This document shows positions 25,334-31,375 of a stretch of 38,784 bases of DNA, one piece after another. Where the stretch lies: the NCBI GenBank assembly GCA_910584055.1, contig CAJTZS010000039.1:1-38784 (forward strand). The letters are read 5' to 3'. Source of the stretch: an uncultured Muribaculaceae bacterium. GTDB taxonomy: Bacteria; Bacteroidota; Bacteroidia; Bacteroidales; Muribaculaceae. The first letter of the stretch is position 1. Every line of letters starts with the position of its first letter. Under the pieces are notes generated by a model. It saw only the letters and a list, made by a program, of their open reading frames with translations, did no database searches and was not told the DNA's origin. A program made the position numbers and the translations under genes.

Positions 25334-26277
25334 GACGGGGAGAACATTTGCATCATCAGAATCATTTTCTCGGCTTCATTGTTAACCTCGTCCTCGGGAT
25401 AACCACATGCCGACATTATCTCCATGAATGCCTCTGCTCGTCTCTCGGTCATGCCTTGAAGGAAAGGGAAAATAACTGTGAGGATAATCGTGAGCTTGCC
25501 ATCTTCATCCTTTTGAAGAGCCGATATAATACCTTGTCGGCCTGACGATGCCCATGCCGAGTCAGCCTCGCTGAGATTTACCTGAAGACTTAGCAAAGTA
25601 TTACTAAGCATCGGATGGTTTCGAAATGTGGTCTCGGTGTTGTCCGCCGAGTATACTTGGCGAACCAGATTTACAAGTGCTACCTTTTGCTGATGAGAAA
25701 AATCATCATACATCTTCCGAATCATACCGATGCCGTCAGAGTCATCGCTCTCCGTTTCGCTCTTTGAGAAAATGAAATCACCGACGGAATTCTTCATACC
25801 CATCTGAGACCCGACTTTGGCTTGGTGGTCTATAATCGCAGCGTGAGCTTCTTCAGCAAAGTGATTAGCCACATCAGTCTGGCGAAATGATTCTGCATGC
25901 CGCATATCATCAAACTGCATCTTCTTCACTAATTCCACCTGATAGTATTTATATTTCAGTTCTATTGATAAACTGCCAGTACTATAGTAGAATCGTATGA
26001 TCATATTGGCGTGATTCTCATCGAAGAGATTCACTTGACGAGGATCGGAAGTCTTTATGACTTCACCGGCACCTCCCATAAGGAGTTTATTGATACGTGA
26101 AATCAGTATATTGAATTTTTGCTCCATAGGATTACTCTCGAGCTCCTGTCTGTCCTTCATTAACGCTTTCGAAAATGGAAGGAATATAAGAGCAGCGAGT
26201 GTAATTATGAGAAGAACTACAAGCGTTATAGTCATGATTGATCTTATTAAGACTGCAAAGTTAGCTATATTTTTCAT
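25330..26277 (-). CDS. Single-span membrane protein, first gene of the caspase/CHAT operon
   Basis: This protein has a transmembrane helix near the N-terminus (IMTITLVVLLIITLAALIFL) and a roughly 280-residue soluble domain that I do not recognise. The middle contains a helical region with DVANHFAEEAHAAIIDH and a beta-rich stretch before it (NMIIRFYYSTGSLSIELKYKYY). ATG 26277 is preferred over the TTG at 26289; 315 residues result. It lies 64 bases from the divergent sigma gene, so the shared intergenic region carries both promoters. Coupling to the caspase gene by ATGA overlap suggests the two proteins meet in the membrane. Confidence 0.75.
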   Translation of the reverse strand: MKNIANFAVLIRSIMTITLVVLLIITLAALIFLPFSKALMKDRQELESNPMEQKFNILISRINKLLMGGAGEVIKTSDPRQVNLFDENHANMIIRFYYSTGSLSIELKYKYYQVELVKKMQFDDMRHAESFRQTDVANHFAEEAHAAIIDHQAKVGSQMGMKNSVGDFIFSKSETESDDSDGIGMIRKMYDDFSHQQKVALVNLVRQVYSADNTETTFRNHPMLSNTLLSLQVNLSEADSAWASSGRQGIISALQKDEDGKLTIILTVIFPFLQGMTERRAEAFMEIMSACGYPEDEVNNEAEKMILMMQMFSPS

Positions 26278-26307
26278 GGCTACAGGCAATTATTGGCAGA
26301 AATTTTG

Positions 26308-26315
26308 TAATTTTG
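26308..26315 (+). promoter_or_regulatory. -7 box of the sigma-factor gene
   Basis: TAATTTTG matches TAnnTTTG, within a TTTTGTAATTTTG context also seen at the XRE promoter (1781-1793). It lies 26 bases before ATG 26342. No convincing -33 TTTG is found 19 bases upstream, so activation or a weak promoter is likely. Confidence 0.45.
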
Positions 26316-26341
26316 CGGTATCTTACGAATAGTGGTCTCAA

Positions 26342-26926
26342 ATGGAAACCGAATATACCGGCATAGTCAGACAGTATTATGAAGAGCTCTATCGGCCCTT
26401 CATGAACTTGTTGCGTTCCCGATACTCAGATTTAAGCGCAGACGCGATCGAGGATCTATACCATGATGTATGGATTGATGTCCGTACCAATATTCTCAAT
26501 GGCAGAGTTGAGAAGAATACGAAATGGAAGGCTTACATCTTTCAAATTGGTCTATTTAAGGCTAACAATATCTCAACAAGAGGCATAAGGACCTCTTCTT
26601 TGGACACTTCTGATTTCGGCGGTGACGATGATAAGTTTAACCCACTTGAAATGGAGGTGGAACGTAAGCGAATGCAAGATGAAGATCCGGACATCTATCA
26701 GAATCCTGAATTGAAAGATGTCCTCGCCCGGGAACTTAGCTATATTCCGGAACCCTGTAATAAAGTGCTGAAATTCTTCTATTATGAGGGATTGTCGATG
26801 AAGATGATTGCAGAAGCGATGAACTATTCCAGTCAGGACACCGCGAAAGTGACAAAGAAACGCTGCTTTGACAAACTGAAAGAGCGTGTAATGAACAGCG
26901 TTCGCAGATTAGGTATAATTGATTAA
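26342..26926 (+). CDS. ECF-type RNA polymerase sigma factor
   Basis: This 194-residue protein has sigma region 2 over about residues 8-75 (the ALYHDVW-like segment IEDLYHDVWIDVR and KWKAYIFQIGLFKANN). Region 4 runs from about 125 to 190, with helix-turn-helix GLSMKMIAEAMNYSSQDTAKV and the RCFDKLKERV tail. No region 1 or 3 is present, as in ECF sigmas. It is diverged from the FecI-like group common in Bacteroidales. The downstream gene, 12 bases away, encodes a one-span membrane protein suited to be its anti-sigma, and the divergent operon encodes two cysteine proteases. Targets may include its own module or the repeated promoter element of this window; both are inference. Confidence 0.85.
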   Translation: METEYTGIVRQYYEELYRPFMNLLRSRYSDLSADAIEDLYHDVWIDVRTNILNGRVEKNTKWKAYIFQIGLFKANNISTRGIRTSSLDTSDFGGDDDKFNPLEMEVERKRMQDEDPDIYQNPELKDVLARELSYIPEPCNKVLKFFYYEGLSMKMIAEAMNYSSQDTAKVTKKRCFDKLKERVMNSVRRLGIID

Positions 26927-26938
26927 GACGATACGATT

Positions 26939-27574
26939 ATGAAAGAGAAAAATTTGGAAAAGATACTCGATTCTATGATAGTCGATGGCCTTATCAAGGA
27001 ATCCGAACAGGATAATGCCGACTTCGAATATGCTATTAGCAAGATTTCGGATGAAGATTTCGATGAAATTGTCAAAGTTCCGGAATATGCCGATGACAGG
27101 GTATGCGCCGCTATGTGTGCTGATGCTGAAGAATATCGCCAGGCGGCAGCATCAGAGCCTCCTCATAATAAGCGGTTCTCAATCAAACCGTGGATATATT
27201 CCTTATCAGCAGCGGCTGCTATCCTTGTATGTGTGCTCGTGCCTGCATACAACATGATGAACAGTAAACTTTGCGATGGCGCATTAATAGCTTCCAGCTC
27301 ATACATGACCTCAACTAAAGGCGGTTTTGATGTAAATAATGCGACAAATGATCAGATTAAATCAGAACTGTCGACTCTCGAGACGAACTATACCCAAGCT
27401 GCCGATGATGAAGAAATGCGCGAAGCAGGATGGATCCTTACCCAAGCATACCTGAGACTTCACAAGAAAGGCGAAGCAGTGAAAGTGCTTAAAGAACTTA
27501 ATGAGAAATTCGGCAAGGGGCGCTTGAATGAATTTGGGAGTCCCTATCAGGATCTTTTGGACATCTTAGATTAA
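26939..27574 (+). CDS. Probable membrane anti-sigma factor with periplasmic TPR-like domain
   Basis: This 211-residue protein has an acidic cytoplasmic N-terminal part (1-80) of the size of an anti-sigma domain, one span (about 84-105, PWIYSLSAAAAILVCVLVPAY), and a C-terminal domain of about 100 residues with a TPR-like pair (EAGWILTQAYLRLHKKGEAVKVLKEL). There is no zinc-binding HxxxCxxC motif, so the anti-sigma call rests on topology and on position 12 bases after the sigma gene. A TPR-bearing periplasmic sensor would be a natural target for the periplasmic caspase-like protease encoded divergently. Confidence 0.7.
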   Translation: MKEKNLEKILDSMIVDGLIKESEQDNADFEYAISKISDEDFDEIVKVPEYADDRVCAAMCADAEEYRQAAASEPPHNKRFSIKPWIYSLSAAAAILVCVLVPAYNMMNSKLCDGALIASSSYMTSTKGGFDVNNATNDQIKSELSTLETNYTQAADDEEMREAGWILTQAYLRLHKKGEAVKVLKELNEKFGKGRLNEFGSPYQDLLDILD

Positions 27575-27580
27575 GAGATT

Positions 27581-27612
27581 GTTTACTTTTCTTGTGCTGA
27601 TGGTATATTGAA
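27581..27612 (+). promoter_or_regulatory. Shared promoter element, copy 3 (GTTTAC-N17-TATATTGAA)
   Basis: GTTTAC (27581-27586), 17 bases, TATATTGAA (27604-27612). It sits just after the anti-sigma gene stop and 21 bases before ATG 27634. No terminator separates it from the sigma operon. Confidence 0.6.
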
Positions 27613-27633
27613 TCGTAACAAATTCAATAAACC

Positions 27634-28278
27634 ATGCAACCCGGACCAGCAAAAATCCTTACCTGCCCTCATTGCGGCGGGAAGAAAGAGGTTATGAGCC
27701 TTATGAGCGGCAACACATGTCGTGCGACGGTATGGACTGACACACGCCGTGATTACCCTATGCTTCCTCAGGTATCACCAATACAGCGATGCCCCGAATG
27801 TGGAAAATATTATTTCCTTGACCAATGTGAATCCAAATATGACGAGGATATTAATTCTTGGTCAATGGAAATTGGCAAACTCAATTATGGGGATATCAGA
27901 CTTGCCTATGATCAGTTGAGCAAGGAAAACTTGACAGATTTACAACGTTGGGTTCTTAATCATGAGTTCTTCATGAGTTATAATGATTGCTATCGCCGTT
28001 ATCCTGAAACCGTAGCTTTTCCTCCTTCCGATGAGGAAAAAGAGATGTTCCTGATGATTATCGGAGATCTTCTTCAAAACATCGACAGTTCTCCCGACTA
28101 TGAACTTTTCCATTCGGAGCTTCTACGGGAATCCCGTAGGTTTGACGAGGCAAAAGCCGTGCTTGCCAAACACAAATCCCAGGATGACGAATGGATTGTC
28201 AGGAAACTTGTTCGTCTCTGCGACCGACAGGACGATTCGCCTCAGCTCCTGATTAAAGACGGTGAAATCATAGACTAA
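27634..28278 (+). CDS. Zinc-ribbon protein of unknown function
   Basis: The 214-residue protein starts with two CPxC knuckles, C11/C14 (CPHCGG) and C53/C56 (CPECGK), forming one probable zinc ribbon. A helical C-terminal half follows, with TPR-like character (LHSELL-like FHSELLRESRRFDEAKAVLAKH). No catalytic motif is visible. It is transcribed alone: promoter copy 3 lies upstream and a hairpin terminator lies 20 bases after the stop. It could be a nucleic-acid or protein-binding adaptor. Function is unknown. Confidence 0.75.
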   Translation: MQPGPAKILTCPHCGGKKEVMSLMSGNTCRATVWTDTRRDYPMLPQVSPIQRCPECGKYYFLDQCESKYDEDINSWSMEIGKLNYGDIRLAYDQLSKENLTDLQRWVLNHEFFMSYNDCYRRYPETVAFPPSDEEKEMFLMIIGDLLQNIDSSPDYELFHSELLRESRRFDEAKAVLAKHKSQDDEWIVRKLVRLCDRQDDSPQLLIKDGEIID

Positions 28279-28298
28279 CATATTCGAGCAACAGATTG

Positions 28299-28323
28299 CC
28301 CTTGCAGATGTTGCAAGGGTTTT
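28299..28323 (+). terminator. Rho-independent terminator after the zinc-ribbon gene
   Basis: CCCTTGCA (28299-28306), loop GATGT, TGCAAGGG (28312-28319), then TTTT. A perfect 8-bp stem. Confidence 0.75.
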
Positions 28324-28334
28324 ATGCGTATGAT

Positions 28335-28366
28335 GTTAACCCAAACGAAGATTCTGTTATATGGAA
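28335..28366 (+). promoter_or_regulatory. Shared promoter element, copy 4 (GTTAAC-N17-TATATGGAA)
   Basis: GTTAAC (28335-28340), 17 bases, TATATGGAA (28358-28366). It lies 11 bases after the terminator T-run and 31 bases before ATG 28398, which it fixes as the true start. Confidence 0.65.
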
Positions 28367-28397
28367 TCATAAAAGAAACTCACTAAAACTCTTGAAT

Positions 28398-29264
28398 ATG
28401 TGCTCAACAGCAATCCGTCCCGCTTTCGTTAAGGCTGAAAATTTCGACAGCCAGTTTTCAACCCTCTCGTTCATGCTCAACCGCTGGCTGAAGATGCTTA
28501 CGAACTATGGCCATCTTGACGAAAGAAGCATCAATGATGACTTCACGACCATATCGGAAGCCCTGTGTGACAATGACTTCCCTAAACAGCTTAAAACTAT
28601 ACTCTCTAAGTGCCGTGACTATGCTGTGGCTGGAGAGGACTTCATCGACGGTCTAAAATACACCGTCAAAAAAATGTTGAATGCTTTATGTCGTCATATG
28701 GAAGAACCGACAATCAGAAAAATTCGCAAGCTTAGAGCCGACCAGGGAATGACTGAGCGATATGCTCCACTCAGCCGTCGTCTGTCCCGGGAGAAGATAC
28801 GTCGTATCAATAAAGAAATAATGTATGCCGATATGGAGGATGCCGGCACTTCCCGGCTTGTAAGACGAATTGTGGAGAAGAGAGCTGCCCAGGCAGTGCA
28901 TCAGTCAATGGGGAGCCTTGACAAAAACACCAATAGATATCGTCAGAGCGTTCGCAGGGCTACATCCTTCAGCCTTTACCATCGCACCTTCGCTGAATAT
29001 GATGCACAGCTTCGCGCTCCCGGCACCCATTGGAAGGTGGTTAAGCAGAAAAATGGGAAGCGTGTTCTCCGTAGTAAGACTGCTTACGACTCATACGAAG
29101 AAGCAATGGACGCTTGCGATCAATACATGCTGTGCAATCCTGATGATTTATATGCCATGACACCCTACAAATGTGAGTATTGTGGCAAATGGCATATTGG
29201 TCACGACCGGAGCAAAATCAAGGCAGTAGAAGCAGAACAATCTTATTCAGATCTCGCTGTTTGA
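28398..29264 (+). CDS. Mobile-element protein with C-terminal CCHH zinc motif, unknown function
   Basis: The 288-residue protein is very basic and helical in its middle (SRRLSREKIRRINKEI, RRIVEKRAAQAVHQ). It ends with a zinc-knuckle-like YKCEYCGKWHIGH (C259, C262, H266, H269) preceded by SYEEAMDACDQY, a combination I associate with plasmid and phage hypothetical proteins. The frame extends upstream to a TTG at 28296, but the terminator and promoter at 28299-28366 lie in that extension, so ATG 28398 is the start. Nucleic-acid binding is plausible. Function is unknown. Confidence 0.75.
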   Translation: MCSTAIRPAFVKAENFDSQFSTLSFMLNRWLKMLTNYGHLDERSINDDFTTISEALCDNDFPKQLKTILSKCRDYAVAGEDFIDGLKYTVKKMLNALCRHMEEPTIRKIRKLRADQGMTERYAPLSRRLSREKIRRINKEIMYADMEDAGTSRLVRRIVEKRAAQAVHQSMGSLDKNTNRYRQSVRRATSFSLYHRTFAEYDAQLRAPGTHWKVVKQKNGKRVLRSKTAYDSYEEAMDACDQYMLCNPDDLYAMTPYKCEYCGKWHIGHDRSKIKAVEAEQSYSDLAV

Positions 29265-29280
29265 AAAAAATCGAGACTTT

Positions 29281-29312
29281 GTTAACCTTTCCCGCACCGT
29301 CGTTATATAGAA
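29281..29312 (+). promoter_or_regulatory. Shared promoter element, copy 5 (GTTAAC-N17-TATATAGAA)
   Basis: GTTAAC (29281-29286), 17 bases, TATATAGAA (29304-29312), 31 bases before ATG 29344. Together with copy 6 it is nearest to the consensus. Confidence 0.65.
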
Positions 29313-29343
29313 TCAAACAAACAACTCAATAACTAAAAACGCT

Positions 29344-29496
29344 ATGTCAAATTACGAAGACGATTACTACGAAGAAGAAGACCGCACCTATGAAAGGTAC
29401 AACGGCTCATACGCCCAGGATGTCGAGGGCTACGATGACGACACAATTGATGAAGTGTTCGATGGAGACCCTGATGCTTATTGGAATATCGACTAA
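29344..29496 (+). CDS. 50-residue highly acidic small protein
   Basis: Starting MSNYEDDYYEEEDRTYERYN and ending DGDPDAYWNID, this protein is dominated by Asp, Glu and Tyr. There is no membrane segment or signal. It is the first gene behind promoter copy 5 and is followed after 3 bases by a small basic protein gene, then an NTF2-like gene. The strong acid/base contrast of the two adjacent small proteins hints at a complex or at nucleic-acid mimicry, but I do not know the family. The clean frame with promoter and tight spacing supports real coding. Confidence 0.7.
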   Translation: MSNYEDDYYEEEDRTYERYNGSYAQDVEGYDDDTIDEVFDGDPDAYWNID

Positions 29497-29499
29497 GCT

Positions 29500-29661
29500 A
29501 TGAAAATACCCGGCATGTCTTTTTCTTGGAAACGCGCACTGGGCGTTTCCAAGATTAAGCAAAACATCTCGCGTGCAACCGGCATTCCGATGACCTGCAG
29601 CGGTATGGAAAAGAAAATCGGCAATGCAGTCCTCAAAACTATATTCGGTAACAGAAAATAG
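29500..29661 (+). CDS. 53-residue basic small protein, copy 1 of a duplicated family
   Basis: This small protein begins MKIPGMSFSWKRALGVSK, has ATGIP near residue 26, then KIGNAV and IFG near the end. A second copy at 31214-31375 has identical length and 36 of 53 identical residues, with mostly conservative or third-base differences, which is strong evidence that both are translated. The proteins are rich in Lys and Arg and carry a possible amphipathic helix. The start is 3 bases after the acidic protein's stop. The family is not one I can name; DNA, RNA or membrane binding are all possible. Confidence 0.75.
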   Translation: MKIPGMSFSWKRALGVSKIKQNISRATGIPMTCSGMEKKIGNAVLKTIFGNRK

Positions 29662-29667
29662 ACCATT

Positions 29668-29985
29668 ATGGATAGCGTTATTAAAGATTTTGCCAAAGCA
29701 TGGGAATCATTAAATCCCGAGCTTATTATCAAACACCTGGCTCCGAACTTTCAATATGATTCGCAATGGGCATTTGAAAGTCTGGACGTAGATGGCTATG
29801 CCAATTATATCCGGGGAAAATTTGCAACTTTAAGTCGCAATGGTAGCAACATAAATGTAGACATTGTCCACGATTCATATTGTGGTGGTGAAATGCTGAA
29901 ACTTGTACAGAACGGTAATATCTGCTATTATCGAATTCGGATAGAGAATGGTCTAGTGGTAAAAGGCGATATGTGTATGTTTTAA
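29668..29985 (+). CDS. NTF2/SnoaL-like domain protein
   Basis: The 105-residue protein has the cone-shaped NTF2-like pattern: an N-terminal helix VIKDFAKAWESLNPELIIKHLAPNFQYDS, then strands ending YYRIRIENGLVVKGDMCMF. NTF2-like proteins serve as small-molecule-binding, immunity or scaffold domains; no catalytic dyad stands out. It is the third gene of the small operon behind promoter copy 5. It shares its size with immunity-type NTF2 proteins, but no toxin is adjacent, so the role is open. Confidence 0.65.
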   Translation: MDSVIKDFAKAWESLNPELIIKHLAPNFQYDSQWAFESLDVDGYANYIRGKFATLSRNGSNINVDIVHDSYCGGEMLKLVQNGNICYYRIRIENGLVVKGDMCMF

Positions 29986-30032
29986 TATACATTGGCGCCT
30001 AAGAATCTGGATCTAAAAAATGTAGGGGTATT

Positions 30033-30064
30033 GTTAACCTTCAGCTGCCGGAAGATATATAGAA
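30033..30064 (+). promoter_or_regulatory. Shared promoter element, copy 6 (GTTAAC-N17-TATATAGAA)
   Basis: GTTAAC (30033-30038), 17 bases, TATATAGAA (30056-30064), 22 bases before ATG 30087. It is probably the main promoter of the long operon that follows. Confidence 0.65.
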
Positions 30065-30086
30065 CCATAACTAAAAATCAAAGATT

Positions 30087-30362
30087 ATGACAACCGTATA
30101 TCTCTCGCAAATGAAGTCACGCAATAAAATCCGCCGAGGTCATGTGACCCTCATCGGTAGTACCGGCATCCACTACCAAAATGCAGCGCTTAACATACCC
30201 GGCTATGGATGGGTTCCTTGCTCCAAGAGACTTCAGAGCAATATGACTACAATTCCCGATGAACTTATGCTTGTTATTTCGGATAAAGACGATAGTTACA
30301 AGCCGGTAACTTCTGAGATCTGGGTGACACGCTGTAACTTCCAGGCAGTTGCGGTCTTCTAA
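30087..30362 (+). CDS. Unrecognised 91-residue protein
   Basis: This short, beta-rich, slightly basic protein (MTTVYLSQMKSRNKIRRGHV, then HYQNAALNIPGYGWVPCSKR) has no recognisable domain, signal or membrane span. It lies 22 bases after promoter copy 6 and 35 bases before the VWA gene. The coding call rests on promoter, ATG and clean frame. Confidence 0.6.
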   Translation: MTTVYLSQMKSRNKIRRGHVTLIGSTGIHYQNAALNIPGYGWVPCSKRLQSNMTTIPDELMLVISDKDDSYKPVTSEIWVTRCNFQAVAVF

Positions 30363-30397
30363 CCTCAAAAAACGTAAATTCTTAAATTCAGTAAAGT

Positions 30398-31204
30398 ATG
30401 AGCATTTTTAATTTCTTCAAGAAATCCGCAAAGAGCGAATCAACAACCACTCCGACCATTCCTACAAGCGAACCAAGTGCCGACAAGCAACCGTCGCCCA
30501 CTCAAAAGCTTTCATCAAATGAGCAGCCGATGCAGCTCAAGCTCAATGTAGCCACTGCAAAACGTGTCCACAATCTCATAATCCTCGATGAGAGCGGTTC
30601 AATGCAGTCTATCTATCAGCCAGCTCTGACAGGTGTCAACGAAACATTACAAACTATCCGCGAAGCACAGAAGGAGCATGATGACCAGAAGCATTTCGTC
30701 TCTCTCATAGCCTTTGACTCTGGCCATTACAATCAGATTTACTGCAATACTCCGGCTGAGAGGGCTACTGACATAACGCAGGAACAGTATCGCCCCGGCG
30801 GTTGTACACCCTTGTATGATGCAATGGGGCGATCTATCAATGAATTGCGCCCTGACGTAGAGAAGGGAGATGTCGTTCTCGTTACAGTGATTACCGACGG
30901 TTACGAAAATGCCTCCCGGGAATACAATGGAAAGGCTATTAAAAGTCTTGTCGAGGCAATGAAAAAAGAAGGTTGGGTATTCACCTATATCGGTGCCAAC
31001 CAGGATGTCGAGGCCGTTGCTGCATCTATGTCTATTGACAACCGTCTTGCATTTGAAGCCAATGACGAATGCACCGGTGCTATGTTTGAGAGAGAATGCC
31101 GCTCAAGAAAAAAATTCTTTGGTAAACTCAGTCAGAATATGCCAATGTGTGACCTCAGCACGGGCTATTTCGATGAGGATGATGAGAAAGACAATGATAA
31201 CTAA
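30398..31204 (+). CDS. von Willebrand factor A (VWA) domain protein
   Basis: This 268-residue protein has a low-complexity N-terminal linker (Ser/Thr/Pro-rich, residues 10-45). A VWA domain follows whose metal-ion-dependent adhesion site is D64-E-S-G-S68 (DESGSMQ), a TPLYDAMG threonine and a VITDGYENAS aspartate. VWA domains bind protein partners through a metal ion. There is no signal peptide, so it is cytoplasmic. The C-terminus is strikingly acidic (FDEDDEKDNDN). It is followed after 9 bases by the second basic small protein, echoing the acidic/basic pairing upstream. Stand-alone cytoplasmic VWA proteins often work with a partner AAA+ ATPase, but none is seen nearby. Confidence 0.85.
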   Translation: MSIFNFFKKSAKSESTTTPTIPTSEPSADKQPSPTQKLSSNEQPMQLKLNVATAKRVHNLIILDESGSMQSIYQPALTGVNETLQTIREAQKEHDDQKHFVSLIAFDSGHYNQIYCNTPAERATDITQEQYRPGGCTPLYDAMGRSINELRPDVEKGDVVLVTVITDGYENASREYNGKAIKSLVEAMKKEGWVFTYIGANQDVEAVAASMSIDNRLAFEANDECTGAMFERECRSRKKFFGKLSQNMPMCDLSTGYFDEDDEKDNDN

Positions 31205-31213
31205 TCCAGAACT

Positions 31214-31375
31214 ATGAAAATCCCCGGTCTTAGCTTCTCTTGGAAACGAGCTCTCGGCGTTTCCAAGTTGAAGCGGGATTTCGCGAAAGCAACCGGAATC
31301 CCGACTACTCGAAATGGCCTCGAAAGAAAAATCGGCAACGCAGTCATTAACATTATATTTGGCAAAAAGAAATGA
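31214..31375 (+). CDS. 53-residue basic small protein, copy 2 of a duplicated family
   Basis: Paralogue of the protein at 29500. It begins MKIPGLSFSWKRALGVSK, with ATGIP and KIGNAV at the same positions. Its stop overlaps the start of the next gene by 4 bases (ATGA at 31372-31375), the usual coupling pattern. The two copies are separated by an NTF2-like gene, a 91-residue gene and the VWA gene, so this is a dispersed duplication inside the cargo, not a tandem error. See copy 1 for the family description. Confidence 0.75.
   Translation: MKIPGLSFSWKRALGVSKLKRDFAKATGIPTTRNGLERKIGNAVINIIFGKKK

Noticed and set aside
20433..27574. CRISPR type III-E (TPR-CHAT) locus
   Set aside because: The TPR-CHAT and sigma combination is reminiscent, but there is no repeat array or Cas7-like effector in the window.
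28296..28397. 34-residue N-terminal extension of the CCHH zinc-motif gene
   Set aside because: This stretch contains a perfect hairpin terminator and promoter copy 4, and its translation has no protein character.
30398..31204. TerY-type tellurium or phage-resistance cluster member
   Set aside because: The VWA domain alone is not enough; no TerD, TerB or kinase/phosphatase partners are present.
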